Assembly: GCF_016862195.1 (NCBI RefSeq)
Contig: NZ_BOMM01000001.1
Location: 248,001-312,000, forward strand
Source of the DNA: Paractinoplanes ferrugineus
GTDB lineage: Bacteria > Actinomycetota > Actinomycetes > Mycobacteriales > Micromonosporaceae
Direction: 5' to 3'
Length of the DNA stretch: 64,000 bases
Shown: positions 15,489 to 24,008 of the stretch, piece after piece
Layout: every line of letters starts with the position of its first letter
How positions within the stretch are numbered: the stretch's first letter is position 1
Position numbers and translations under genes: made by a program
The notes under the pieces: generated by a model
Told to the model about the DNA's origin: nothing
What the model saw: the letters and a program-made list of their open reading frames with translations, nothing else
The model's database searches: none

Positions 15489-16369
15489 GGCGGTTCGGTC
15501 CGCCCCCGCCCGACGGCGGACCTAGGTTGCAACGAGCCGACCGCACCGGTCCACGGACCGGGCGTCCGACTCTGCCGGGTCCGCCCACCGAGCTCGTCTC
15601 CACCCCGTCCGGCGTACGCCTCGAACAGCTCGTCACCGGGGTGGGCGAGCCGGTCACGGTCTTCGCGCACGGCCTCGGCGGGGACATCGCCGGCACCCGT
15701 CCGCTGGGCAGCGCGGTGACCGGGCGCCGGGTGTTCTTCCACTTCCGTGGCCACGGTCGCTCCGACGCGCCGGTCGGTCCGTGGAGCTTCGGTGATCTGG
15801 CCGGCGACCTGCGGGCGGTGGCCGATCTGGCCGGGGCCACCCGGGCGCTCGGCGTGAGCATGGGGGCGGGCGCGCTGGCCCGGCTGCTCAGTGCGTCACC
15901 CGACCGCTTCGAGCGGGTGGTCTGCTATCTCCCGGCGCCGCTCGACGGCACCCGCCCGGCCGCCGCCGAGGCCCGGGTGGAACGCCTGCTGGCCGCGGTC
16001 GAATCGGGTGAGGCCGCGTCGATCGCCGCCGCCGTCGAGTCCGAGTTGCCGGCTCCGGTGCGCAACACCCCGACCGGTTGGAGCTATCTGCGGCAGCGGG
16101 TCGAGCAGCTGCAGAAGGACGGTCTCGGGGCCGAGCTGACCACGCTGTGGCACGAGCCCGCGGTGCCCGACGAGGCGGCGCTGGCCGCCTTCCGGGGCCG
16201 GGCGCTGGTGCTCGGCTGTCTGGGCGACGAGGTGCACCCGGCGGCCTGGGCCGAACGTCTGGCCGGGCTGCTGCCGGGTGCCGAGCTACACGTCTACGAC
16301 CGGCCCGCGGTGCTCTGGACCAACCGGGCCGAGCTTCGTGAGCGCATCTCGTCGTTCCTCAACGACTGA
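15485..16369 (+). CDS. Alpha/beta hydrolase-fold protein
   Basis: A 294-residue alpha/beta hydrolase: VTVFAHGLGGDIAG (oxyanion HG motif), FFHFRGHGRSDAP, and nucleophile elbow GVSMGAGAL. The acid loop is LGDEVHP. The segment that should carry the catalytic histidine reads HVYDRPAVLWTNRAEL, where the usual late His is not obvious. HVYD may supply it, or the triad may be incomplete. It is translationally coupled to DUF2516 by GTGA, as often seen in actinobacteria. The first 40 residues are Pro/Arg-rich and may be disordered. Confidence 0.8.
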   Translation: MRRFGPPPPDGGPRLQRADRTGPRTGRPTLPGPPTELVSTPSGVRLEQLVTGVGEPVTVFAHGLGGDIAGTRPLGSAVTGRRVFFHFRGHGRSDAPVGPWSFGDLAGDLRAVADLAGATRALGVSMGAGALARLLSASPDRFERVVCYLPAPLDGTRPAAAEARVERLLAAVESGEAASIAAAVESELPAPVRNTPTGWSYLRQRVEQLQKDGLGAELTTLWHEPAVPDEAALAAFRGRALVLGCLGDEVHPAAWAERLAGLLPGAELHVYDRPAVLWTNRAELRERISSFLND

Positions 16370-16413
16370 CGGACAGCCGTAACCTTTTCGGCCGCTGATC
16401 CGGTTGTCCCGGC

Positions 16414-16857
16414 GTGCAGGTATCCCCCAAATCTATCTTTTTCGGACTCGTAGCTTTCGGACTGCCGATTGCTGTCGCGACCGGCTGGACCCTCGCCTCC
16501 CCGCCCACCGGCCCGGCGGCGTTCGGTGTGCCCGCCATCGGCGGCCTCGGCCCGGCGACCGGCAACGGTGCCGTCGGGGCCGCTCCCGAACGGGCCAAGC
16601 CCCGGCCGGCCATCACCACGCGAAGGGCCTTGCCTCCACCGGTCCGGTCGGCCGTCGTGCTTCCGCCGGCCAAGGCGCCCGCGGCCGCCCCCACCGCCAC
16701 CACGATGCCGCCGATCACCGTGCGGCCGACGGCCGGGTTGCCGACGCTCGACCAGCCGCCGGTGCCGACTCCCACCGAGATCCTGGAGTTCCCGACCGAT
16801 CCGGCGGACCCCTCGGACTGGCCCAGCGACGAGCCGTGGTACTTCCCCGAGCCGTGA
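16414..16857 (+). CDS. Exported proline-rich protein of unknown function
   Basis: The 147-residue product starts with a lysine and a hydrophobic segment (residues 8-28, IFFGLVAFGLPIAVATGWTLA), either a signal peptide or an anchor. The rest is low complexity, rich in Pro, Ala and Thr, with a short acidic aromatic end (DWPSDEPWYFPEP). No catalytic or binding motif is visible. GTG 16414 is the first start in the frame. The tail motif is conserved-looking and could be a protein-binding peptide, but this is inference. Confidence 0.6.
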   Translation: MQVSPKSIFFGLVAFGLPIAVATGWTLASPPTGPAAFGVPAIGGLGPATGNGAVGAAPERAKPRPAITTRRALPPPVRSAVVLPPAKAPAAAPTATTMPPITVRPTAGLPTLDQPPVPTPTEILEFPTDPADPSDWPSDEPWYFPEP

Positions 16858-16876
16858 CCTAATAGGCTGCCGGATC

Positions 16877-17665
16877 GTGAGTGCAGCTCGGCAATTCCTG
16901 CAGGGTGCCACCCTGCTCGTCCGGGGCCTCGGCCTGGTCCTGCGCAGCCCCAAGCTGCTCGGACTCGGGTTGCTGCCCGCCGTGATCTCCGGCGTCCTCT
17001 ACGCGGTCGCCCTGTTCCTGCTGCTCGACTTCCTCCCGCAGCTGTCGCGGGGTGTCACCTGGTTCGCCGACGACTGGTCGGCCGGCGGGCGTGACGTGGT
17101 GCGGGTGGTGGCCGGGTTCGGTCTGCTCGGAGTGGCCGGCCTGCTCGGCATCCTCACCTTCACCGCCGTGACGCTGCTGATCGGCGACCCGTTCTACGAA
17201 CGCATCTCGGAGCTGGTCGAGGACCGCTTCGGCGGTGTGCGGGACGCGGTCGAGGTCAGCTTCTGGGAGTCGCTGCGCCGCAGCCTGGTCGACTCGGTCC
17301 GGCTCATCGGGCTGTCCATCCTGTTCGGCGTGCCGCTGTTCGCTCTCGGTTTCGTGCCGATCATCGGGCAGACCGTCATCCCGGTGCTCGGGGCGCTGGT
17401 CGGCGGCTGGCTGTTGGCGGTCGAGCTGACCGGCGTGCCGTTCCAGCGGCGAGGCAAGCGGATCGGCGACCGGCGGGCGGCGCTGCGGGGTGCCCGGCCG
17501 CTCGCGCTCGGCTTCGGCGTCGCGGTCTTCTGCTGCTTCCTGATCCCGCTCGGCGCCGTGCTGCTCATGCCGGCCGCGGTGGCCGGTGCGACGCTGCTCT
17601 CCCGCTCGGTGCTGGGTCACCCGATAAACACCGTCGAGGTGGCGCTCGAGAGCGGATCCCGCTGA
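16877..17665 (+). CDS. EI24 (CysZ-like) domain membrane protein
   Basis: A 262-residue membrane protein beginning RQFLQGATLLVRGLGLVLRSPKLLGLGLLPA, the EI24 family opening. It has about four to six hydrophobic segments, an IGDPFYERISELVEDRFGG loop and DSVRLIGLSILFGVPLF. CysZ, the best-known member, imports sulfate; actinobacterial members are poorly characterised, and no sulfur genes lie nearby. GTG 16877 follows TAGGCT (16864-16869) by 7 nt, again suggesting a leaderless transcript. Confidence 0.82.
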   Translation: MSAARQFLQGATLLVRGLGLVLRSPKLLGLGLLPAVISGVLYAVALFLLLDFLPQLSRGVTWFADDWSAGGRDVVRVVAGFGLLGVAGLLGILTFTAVTLLIGDPFYERISELVEDRFGGVRDAVEVSFWESLRRSLVDSVRLIGLSILFGVPLFALGFVPIIGQTVIPVLGALVGGWLLAVELTGVPFQRRGKRIGDRRAALRGARPLALGFGVAVFCCFLIPLGAVLLMPAAVAGATLLSRSVLGHPINTVEVALESGSR

Positions 17666-17671
17666 GCCGGC

Positions 17672-18682
17672 TCACGCCGTCTCGCGGATCACCAGCTCGG
17701 TCGGCAGCACCACGGCGTCGGGCTGGTGCGGCTCGTCGTTGATCAGGCCGAGCAGCTGGCGGGCCATCGTGCGCCCCATCTCCACGATCGGCTGGCGCAC
17801 GGTGGTCAGCGGCGGCTCGCTGTAGCGGCTGATCTCGAAGTCGTCGAAGCCGATCACCGCGACGTCGCCGGGCACCCGGCGGCCGGCGTCCTTCAGTGCG
17901 GTCAGCGCGCCGTGCGCCATCATGTCCGAGGCGACGAAGACCGCGTCCAGGGCCGGGTCGTCGTCGAGTAGTTTGCGCATCGCGACCATGCCGGACTCGC
18001 GGGTGAAGTCGCCGATCCGCACGTGCTGGGCGAGACCGGCCTCCTCGAGGGTGGCGCGATAACCGGCGAGCCGGTCGATGCCGGCCACCATGTCCTGCGG
18101 GCCGGCGATGGTGGCGATCCGGCGCCGACCGGCCGTGACCAGGTGGCGGACCGCGCCGCAGACGCCGCCGAAGTGGTCGACGTCCACGTAGGGCACGGCC
18201 GCCGCACCGATCGGGCGGCCGGAGCAGACGACCGGGATGCCGAGGCGGACCAGGGTGCCGGGCAGTGGGTCGGCGCCGTGCATGGACGCGAACATCACGC
18301 CGTCCACGTGCCCGGCCACCGCGTACCGCTCGACGCGGTCGTGGCTCTTGGCCGAGCCCGCCATCATCAGCACCAGCTGTTTGTCGGCGGCCTCGAGCTC
18401 GCCGCCGACGCCGCGGATGATCGCCGGGAAGAAGAGGTCATCGGAGAAGACCCGGTTGGCTGTCTCCGGCAGGATCAACGCGATCGACTCGGTGCGCTGG
18501 GTGACCAGGCTGCGGGCGGCCTGGTTGGGCACATAGCCCAGTTCCTCGACGGCCCGGTTGACCGCCTCGCGGATGGAGGCGGCCACCGACGTCGAACCGT
18601 TGACGACGCGGGAGACGGTCGCCCTGGACACTCCGGCGCGGCGCGCCACGGCTTCCAGGGTCGGTCGCTCCCGTATCACCAA
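17672..18682 (-). CDS. LacI-family transcriptional regulator of the beta-glucosidase gene
   Basis: The 336-residue product has a LacI DNA-binding domain (PTLEAVARRAGVSRATVSRVVNGS and a hinge helix YVPNQAARSLVTQRT) and a periplasmic-binding-protein-like sensor domain (GIPVVCSGRPIG, VDVDHFGGV, DAVFVASDMMAHGAL, VAVIGFDDFEISRYSEPPLTTVRQP). It probably binds a beta-glucoside-derived sugar. It starts at TTG 18682 (GTG 18679 is an alternative), 10 nt after the GH1 stop, so it is the second gene of a bgl operon. It likely acts on the palindromes upstream of GH1. Confidence 0.92.
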   Translation of the reverse strand: MVIRERPTLEAVARRAGVSRATVSRVVNGSTSVAASIREAVNRAVEELGYVPNQAARSLVTQRTESIALILPETANRVFSDDLFFPAIIRGVGGELEAADKQLVLMMAGSAKSHDRVERYAVAGHVDGVMFASMHGADPLPGTLVRLGIPVVCSGRPIGAAAVPYVDVDHFGGVCGAVRHLVTAGRRRIATIAGPQDMVAGIDRLAGYRATLEEAGLAQHVRIGDFTRESGMVAMRKLLDDDPALDAVFVASDMMAHGALTALKDAGRRVPGDVAVIGFDDFEISRYSEPPLTTVRQPIVEMGRTMARQLLGLINDEPHQPDAVVLPTELVIRETA

Positions 18683-18692
18683 CTGCGCACCC

Positions 18693-20111
18693 CTAGCTCT
18701 CGGCGGGCTCGGCGATGCCGTTGCGGCGGATCACCTCCCGGTACCACTTCGCGCTGTCCTTGAGCCGCCGCTCCTGCGTGGCGTAATCGACGTGCACGAT
18801 CCCGAAGCGCTTCGCGTATCCCTCGGCCCACTCGAAGTTGTCCATGAGCGACCAGACGAAGTAACCGCGCAGATCCACGCCGGCCGCCAAGGCATCATGG
18901 CAGGCTCGCAGGTGACCGTCGAGATATTCGATGCGTCGGGTGTCGCGCACTTCGCCGTCGGCGTCCGGTCCCTCGGGATATGCGGCGCCGTTCTCGGTGA
19001 TCATGAGCGCGGTGCCCGGGTAGTCGTCGTGGACCCGTTTGAGCAGGTGAGTCAGGCCGGACGGCTCGATCAGCCAGTTCATGTCGGTCACCGGGCCGTC
19101 CGGGTCGCGGAACGCGATGCCCTCGCTGCCCGGCTGGTCGGGGGCACCGGGCGAGCCGGGCTTGGCCGACACGTACGCCGGCTGGTAGAAGTTGATCCCC
19201 AGCACGTCGATCGGCTCGCTCATCGTCTTCAGGTCGCCGTCCTGGATGTAGGACAGGTCGGTGAAGCGGGCCATGTGGGTGAGCATGTCGGCCGGGTATT
19301 CGCCCTTGAGCAGCGGGTCGAAGAAGATCCGGTTGGACAGGCCGTCGATGATCCGCACAGCCTCGAGGTCGGCCGCGCTTGTCGGGTCGACCGGGAAGGC
19401 CACCGACGGGTTGAGCGTGATGCTGATGCTGCGGGCGCCGGCCGCGCGCAGTTCCCGGGCCGCGAGACCGTGGCCGAGCAGCAGGTGGTGCACGGCCGCG
19501 AAGGTGGCGGCCGGGTCCTGCTTGCCGGGCGCGTGCCGGCCGCTGGCGTAACCCAGGTAGGCCGAGCACCACGGTTCGTTCAGCGTGGTCCAGGTGGCGA
19601 CGCGGTCACCGAGCCGGGAGTGGACGATCTGGGCGTACTCCGCGAAGGCCTCCGCGGTGTGCCGGTTGGCCCAGCCGCCGAGGTCTTCCAGGGTCTGCGG
19701 CAGGTCCCAGTGATAGAGCGTGACCACCGGGTCGATGCCCTTGCCGAGCAGTTCGTCGGTGAGCCGGTCGTAGAAGTCCAGGCCTTTGACGTTGACCGGC
19801 CCGGAGCCGTCGGGCTGGATCCGCGGCCAGGCGACGGAGAACCGGTAGGACGCGAGGCCGAGGTCCGCCATCAGCGCCACGTCCTCGACGTAGCGGTGGT
19901 AGTGGTCGTCGGCCACGTCGCCGGTGTGCCCGAGGTAGACCTTCCCCGGCGTACGGCAGAAGGTGTCCCAGATGGACGGGCCGCGACCGTCTTCCCGCGC
20001 CGCGCCCTCGATCTGGTACGACGCGGTGGCCGCGCCCCAGATGAAGCCGTCGGGGAAGGTGATCCCGGCGAGGGCCGGCTGGGCCGACGTGGACGTGACG
20101 GTTGCCGTCAT
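18693..20111 (-). CDS. GH1 beta-glucosidase
   Basis: A 472-residue family 1 glycoside hydrolase. FIWGAATASYQIEGA is at residues 23-37, the acid/base TLNEP glutamate is E179, and the nucleophile ITENG glutamate is E373. VWSLMDNFEWAEGY near the C-terminus binds the glycone. There is no signal peptide, so it acts on imported cellobiose or aryl-glucosides in the cytoplasm. ATG 20111 is downstream of two inverted repeats. The LacI gene follows in the same operon. Confidence 0.96.
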   Translation of the reverse strand: MTATVTSTSAQPALAGITFPDGFIWGAATASYQIEGAAREDGRGPSIWDTFCRTPGKVYLGHTGDVADDHYHRYVEDVALMADLGLASYRFSVAWPRIQPDGSGPVNVKGLDFYDRLTDELLGKGIDPVVTLYHWDLPQTLEDLGGWANRHTAEAFAEYAQIVHSRLGDRVATWTTLNEPWCSAYLGYASGRHAPGKQDPAATFAAVHHLLLGHGLAARELRAAGARSISITLNPSVAFPVDPTSAADLEAVRIIDGLSNRIFFDPLLKGEYPADMLTHMARFTDLSYIQDGDLKTMSEPIDVLGINFYQPAYVSAKPGSPGAPDQPGSEGIAFRDPDGPVTDMNWLIEPSGLTHLLKRVHDDYPGTALMITENGAAYPEGPDADGEVRDTRRIEYLDGHLRACHDALAAGVDLRGYFVWSLMDNFEWAEGYAKRFGIVHVDYATQERRLKDSAKWYREVIRRNGIAEPAES

Positions 20112-20134
20112 GCGTTCCCCGCTTCCTGGTGTTT

Positions 20135-20150
20135 CCGAAATTTGTTTCGG
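20135..20150. promoter_or_regulatory. Inverted repeat upstream of GH1 (candidate operator)
   Basis: CCGAAA (20135-20140) and TTTCGG (20145-20150) flank TTTG, 24 bp before the GH1 start. The size and GAAA...TTTC pattern suit a LacI-type operator. Confidence 0.5.
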
Positions 20151-20157
20151 CTCTCGC

Positions 20158-20169
20158 TTAACCGGTTAA
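20158..20169. promoter_or_regulatory. Perfect palindrome TTAACCGGTTAA (candidate LacI operator)
   Basis: A 12-bp perfect palindrome with central CCGG lies 47 bp before the GH1 start. LacI-family operators are palindromes with a central CG step. Together with the repeat at 20135 it makes a two-operator region for the adjacent LacI regulator. Confidence 0.65.
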
Positions 20170-20223
20170 TCATAGGGGCCGCCACCGTAACGACGTACCG
20201 GTGGTAAGGCGAATGTAACCGGG

Positions 20224-20988
20224 TCAGCCTGTGCGCAGGGCCGAGACCAGGCGCGGATCACCGGTAACCACCAGGCGATCCATCCGCATCCGGCCCATCA
20301 GAGCGAGCAGCAGGTCGCTTGCCGGACCGGTCACCTGGGCCCGTGCGTGATGGTCGTCGGAGTCGAGAATCGTGCTCGTGTCGAGCAGTGCCACCCCGGC
20401 GCCACGCAGCCGAACGAACCACTCGTAACCGGCGTCACCCGCCACCAAGTGCACCACGCCGTGCAGGTCGGTGGGGCCGTTCCGGCGTCCGGCGGGCAAC
20501 CAGGTGTCGAGCACCTCGCTCACCCCGTCGGCGGCCAGCTTGGTCTCGATCGGCGTGGCCCGACCGGCCATGGACTCGGCGTCCCACCGGTGCACGGAGA
20601 TCTCGTGCGCCATCCGCCGGTGCCAGAAGCCGGCCTGCTTGGCCTGCGGCGCCCAGTTCCACGCCGGGGAGTCGGCCTCGACCGCCTCGAGCGTCTCGAT
20701 CGTGCCGGTCAGCTCCCGGCGCAGCTCGTCGAGGGCGGCCTCCCACTCGGGCCGCTCACCCTCGCGCACCGGTGCGGTGGTGGGGCGGGCGGTGACGCCT
20801 CGCGGCACGGTCTCGCGCACCCAGTGCGTCAGGGTGGTGATGTGTTCGACCAGATCGGCGCAGGTCCAGCCCGGACACGAGGGCACCTCCGCGGTCGGGC
20901 CGGCCTCGGCCACCGCATCCCGCAGTGCCGGGCTGTCGGCCCGGAGGGCGGCGATCCAGAACTCCTTGGTCGCGTGCAGCCTGTTCAT
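20224..20988 (-). CDS. Maleylpyruvate isomerase / DinB family protein (mycothiol-dependent type)
   Basis: The 254-residue product has the MDMPI N-terminal DinB-like bundle: VPSCPGWTCADLVEHITTLTHWV, then a metal-binding histidine region FWHRRMAHEISVHRWDAESMAG (residues 121-142). A C-terminal SCP2-like part follows (DLHGVVHLVAGDAGYEWFVRL...ARAQVTGPASDLLLALMGR). Members are mycothiol-dependent isomerases or transferases, or of unknown substrate. ATG 20988 fits the helix start. It is divergent from murB. Confidence 0.85.
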   Translation of the reverse strand: MNRLHATKEFWIAALRADSPALRDAVAEAGPTAEVPSCPGWTCADLVEHITTLTHWVRETVPRGVTARPTTAPVREGERPEWEAALDELRRELTGTIETLEAVEADSPAWNWAPQAKQAGFWHRRMAHEISVHRWDAESMAGRATPIETKLAADGVSEVLDTWLPAGRRNGPTDLHGVVHLVAGDAGYEWFVRLRGAGVALLDTSTILDSDDHHARAQVTGPASDLLLALMGRMRMDRLVVTGDPRLVSALRTG

Positions 20989-21055
20989 CGCGCATCTCTC
21001 CGCTTCATCGGACCGCCGATGAGTGCCCCGGCGTCTTGAGCCTAGGGTGAACGTC

Positions 21056-22117
21056 GTGCCTGACGTTAGTAGCCAACGCCAAACCGACGAACCCGTGAAC
21101 TCCCTCGCGGCGTACACGACGCTACGCCTCGGTGGTCGGCCCGGCAGGTTGACAGTAACCGCCGAAACCGACGAAGCGGTCGCTACCGTGCGTAATGCCG
21201 CGGCTGAGGGACGACCGGTCCTCATTCTTGCCGGTGGCAGCAACGTCGTGATCGGCGACGCCGGGTTCCCCGGCGAGGTGCTCCTGCTGCGCACGCGCGG
21301 CATCGAGGTGGTGCGGGCGCACGGCGAGAGCGTGGTCGTGCGGGTCGCCGCGGGCGAGGTCTGGGACGACTTCGTGGCGTACGCCGTGGCGAACGGCTGG
21401 TCGGGAATCGAGTTCCTGTCCGGCATCCCGGGTTCGGCGGGCGCCACCCCGATCCAGAACGTGGGCGCGTACGGGTCGGAGGTCGCGCACACGATCGTGG
21501 CGGTGCACGCGTACGACCGGCAAAGCGACACCGTCCGCGCGATGTCCCCGGCCGAGTGCGCGTTCGCCTACCGCTCGAGCGTCTTCAAGCACAGCGACCG
21601 CTATCTGGTGTTGCACGTCGACTTCCAGCTCACGGTGTCGGCCGAGTCGGCCCCGATCCGCTACGCCGAGCTGGCCCGCAGTCTGGGCACGGAAGCCGGC
21701 GACCGGGTCCCGTTGAGCCTGGCCCGCGACACCGTCGGCAAGCTCCGGGCGGGCAAGGGCATGGTGCTCGACGCCGAGGACCCGGACACCTGGTCGGTGG
21801 GTTCCTTCTTCACCAACCCGGTGGTGCCGGCCGCGGTCCGGGAGTCGCTCGGCCTCGACCACGCACCGTACTGGCCGGGCGAGGGCGGCACGGTCAAGAT
21901 CCCGGCGGCCTGGCTCATCGAGAACGCGGGCTTCCCCAAGGGGTACGCGGGTGCCGGCGTCTCGATCTCGACCAAGCACACGCTGGCGCTCACCAATCGC
22001 GGCAGCGGCACCACGTCGGCGCTGCTCGACCTGGCCCGGACGATCCGCGACGGGGTGCGCGACCGGTTCGGGATCGAGTTGCATCCCGAACCGGTCCTGA
22101 TCAACTGCGCGCTATAG
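21056..22117 (+). CDS. murB: UDP-N-acetylenolpyruvoylglucosamine reductase
   Basis: The 353-residue product reduces UDP-GlcNAc-enolpyruvate to UDP-MurNAc in peptidoglycan synthesis. FAD-binding motifs are TTLRLGGRPGRL, LILAGGSNVVIGD and SGIPGSAGATPIQNVGAYGSE. The active-site region includes YRSSVFK, WSVGSFFTNPVV (proton-donating Ser) and a late HPEPVLI with the conserved Glu. AGGG eight nt before GTG 21056 decides the start; the frame is open to 21023. The stop overlaps the convergent chitinase gene by 6 bp. Confidence 0.95.
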   Translation: MPDVSSQRQTDEPVNSLAAYTTLRLGGRPGRLTVTAETDEAVATVRNAAAEGRPVLILAGGSNVVIGDAGFPGEVLLLRTRGIEVVRAHGESVVVRVAAGEVWDDFVAYAVANGWSGIEFLSGIPGSAGATPIQNVGAYGSEVAHTIVAVHAYDRQSDTVRAMSPAECAFAYRSSVFKHSDRYLVLHVDFQLTVSAESAPIRYAELARSLGTEAGDRVPLSLARDTVGKLRAGKGMVLDAEDPDTWSVGSFFTNPVVPAAVRESLGLDHAPYWPGEGGTVKIPAAWLIENAGFPKGYAGAGVSISTKHTLALTNRGSGTTSALLDLARTIRDGVRDRFGIELHPEPVLINCAL

Positions 22118-23407
22118 CGGCAGCCAGAGCGCCGGCGTGGTCGGCGGTTCCCAGCCCGGCAGCGAGGTGTGCGACTGCCGGCACTGGTAGCGCTTGCCGC
22201 CGTAGGTGACGACCTGCCCGGCGCTGTACGCGGTGTACGGGGCCCAGGTCGTCGTGCCCGGCGCCGTCGTGGGCGGAGTCGTCGGCGGCTTGGTGGTGGG
22301 TGTCGTGGTCGGCTTGGTGGTGGGGGCCGTGGTGGGTGTCGTGGTCGGCGGCGTGGTGCTCGTCGAGCCCGAGGTGAACGACTGCATGATCTTGCTGAAC
22401 TGCCAGGTGCTCTGCGCGACGCCGGAGCAGTTGTCGGCGGCCGCGCCGCCCGGGCAGCCGCCGTTGTCGCGCTGCAACGCCCAGAACGACAGAGCCGCGA
22501 TGCCCTGCGTCTTGGCCCAGTTGGTGACGGTCTGCGCGTTGGCGATGGTGAACGTCTCGGCCGGGCCGAAGTCGTCCACGCCGATCATCTCGATGATCCC
22601 GACCATCGCCCAGAGCTGGGCCGTGGTTTTGCTCGGGTACAGCGCCTTCAGCTGGTTGACCAGGCCGTTGGCCGAGGTCTGGGTGTCGGTCGCCATGTTG
22701 TGCGTGGCGCCGTCGTAGTAGTCGAACGTCATCATGTTGACGATGTCGATCCGCGCGCCGTTGCTGACCGCGTTGCGGAGCACGGCCAGACCCGATTCGG
22801 CCAGGCCCGCGGTGGTCGTCGGCAGGGTGTAGGTGAACTGGACGGGCCGCCCGTTCGCGGCCGCCCAGTCCTCGACCTTCTTGATCGCCTTGTTGCGGCG
22901 GTCGATGCCGGCCGTGTTGGTGAGCGAGTTGTCCTCGATGTCGAGGTCGATCCGGGTCACGTCGTAGGTCGTGATCACCTTCTCGAACTGAGCGGCGATC
23001 GAGTCGACGCTGGTGCAGCTGTCGGCGATCTCGGTCCCGCCGTTGTCGGCCGCGTAACCGCCGAAGGAGGGGATGACGTCACCGCCGGCCGCCCGGATCG
23101 CCGTGATGTCGCTGCCGAAGGTGCCGGACGAGATCGGCATCGAGGTGTCGCCGTTGAAGTAGACGGTGCACGAGCCGGGGCTGGGCGTCTGGACGAACGC
23201 CAGGGTGAGGAACTTGTTGCCGGACTGGCTGGACAGCCCGGCCAGGCTGTCGCCGTTGTAGGCCTCGAAGTACGGCGCGAAGACGTGGGCGGGGATGCGT
23301 GACGTGGTGGCGGCCTGGGCCATCGGTGAGGTGGCGGTGACGAACCCCGCCACACCGGCGGCGACCGTGACGGCCGCCGCCAACAGGGCGGTACGGGATC
23401 GGCGCAT
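22112..23407 (-). CDS. Secreted GH18 chitinase with C-terminal carbohydrate-binding module
   Basis: The 431-residue product has a signal peptide (residues 1-32, ending MAQA). The GH18 barrel has SFGGYAA and the catalytic strand RIDLDIE (D154, D156, E158 in the DxDxE pattern), plus MMTFDYYD. A Thr/Pro linker (about 355-388) precedes a C-terminal CBM5/12-like module (APYTAYSAGQVVTYGGKRYQCRQSH...W.PP..PALW). It should cut chitin outside the cell. It is convergent with murB. An AT-rich palindrome lies upstream. Confidence 0.92.
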   Translation of the reverse strand: MRRSRTALLAAAVTVAAGVAGFVTATSPMAQAATTSRIPAHVFAPYFEAYNGDSLAGLSSQSGNKFLTLAFVQTPSPGSCTVYFNGDTSMPISSGTFGSDITAIRAAGGDVIPSFGGYAADNGGTEIADSCTSVDSIAAQFEKVITTYDVTRIDLDIEDNSLTNTAGIDRRNKAIKKVEDWAAANGRPVQFTYTLPTTTAGLAESGLAVLRNAVSNGARIDIVNMMTFDYYDGATHNMATDTQTSANGLVNQLKALYPSKTTAQLWAMVGIIEMIGVDDFGPAETFTIANAQTVTNWAKTQGIAALSFWALQRDNGGCPGGAAADNCSGVAQSTWQFSKIMQSFTSGSTSTTPPTTTPTTAPTTKPTTTPTTKPPTTPPTTAPGTTTWAPYTAYSAGQVVTYGGKRYQCRQSHTSLPGWEPPTTPALWLPL

Positions 23408-23431
23408 GGGGATGACCTCTTCCGGGAATAG

Positions 23432-23450
23432 ATTAGTTAACCTAACTAAT
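23432..23450. promoter_or_regulatory. AT-rich 8-bp inverted repeat upstream of chitinase
   Basis: ATTAGTTA (23432-23439) and TAACTAAT (23443-23450) flank ACC, 25 bp before the chitinase start. It overlaps the likely promoter and is AT-rich in a GC-rich genome. It resembles, but is shorter than, the actinobacterial iron box; it is not a DasR site. Confidence 0.5.
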
Positions 23451-23489
23451 AGAAGAGGGAAGAGAAGTCTGTCAATAGCGGAGTTCGCC

Positions 23490-24008
23490 TCACTCGTACC
23501 CGAAGACCTGGGTGTAATAGGGCAGACCGTTGTCGCCGTAGGCGACGCCGGTGCCGATCGAGTGCGCGCCGCAGTTGAGGATGTTCTCCCGGTGGTCCGG
23601 GCTGGCCATCCACGCGTCGATCACCTCGTCCGCGGTTCGGTAGCCCCAGGCGATGTTCTCGCCCGAGGGCTGCTCGTAACCGGCCGCGTGCGAGCGCGCG
23701 ACGAACGTGGTGCCGTCCGTCCAGATGTGGGTGAACCGCCCGGTCCGAGCCATGTAGAGGCTCTGCCGGATGGAGGCGATGGTCAGCTCCCGGTCGACCG
23801 CGAGGGTGGCGCAGCCGTTGGCTCGCCGTTGCTGGTTGGTCCTCGTCACGACCTCGGACATCAGCTGAGCGGGGGCGAGCGCGCTGGCCGGTGCGTCCGG
23901 CGGCAGTGGCGGTGCCGGCACCCGGGCCTCGGCCGGCGTGCCGAATGCCAGCAGCGCGGCGGGCGCGGCGACGAGCAGGGCGAGACGACTGGCCACCTGG
24001 ACGAGCAC
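23490..24008 (-). CDS. Secreted CAP/SCP-domain protein
   Basis: The 172-residue product has a signal peptide (VASRLALLVAAPAALLAFGTPAEA), a Pro-rich spacer and a CAP domain: LMSEVVTRTNQQRRANGCATL, SLYMARTGRFTH, SGENIAWGYRTADEVIDAWMASPDHRENIL and YYTQVFGYE. The CAP-cavity residues (H, E, H) are present. Bacterial CAP proteins are extracytoplasmic and of poorly defined function. GTG 24008 has GGGAGG 6 nt upstream, so it is preferred over the longer frame from 24125. Confidence 0.88.
   Translation of the reverse strand: MLVQVASRLALLVAAPAALLAFGTPAEARVPAPPLPPDAPASALAPAQLMSEVVTRTNQQRRANGCATLAVDRELTIASIRQSLYMARTGRFTHIWTDGTTFVARSHAAGYEQPSGENIAWGYRTADEVIDAWMASPDHRENILNCGAHSIGTGVAYGDNGLPYYTQVFGYE

Noticed and set aside
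22200-22370. Rearranged repeat in the chitinase gene as a mobile element
   Set aside because: It encodes the Thr/Pro linker between catalytic and binding modules, a normal low-complexity linker.
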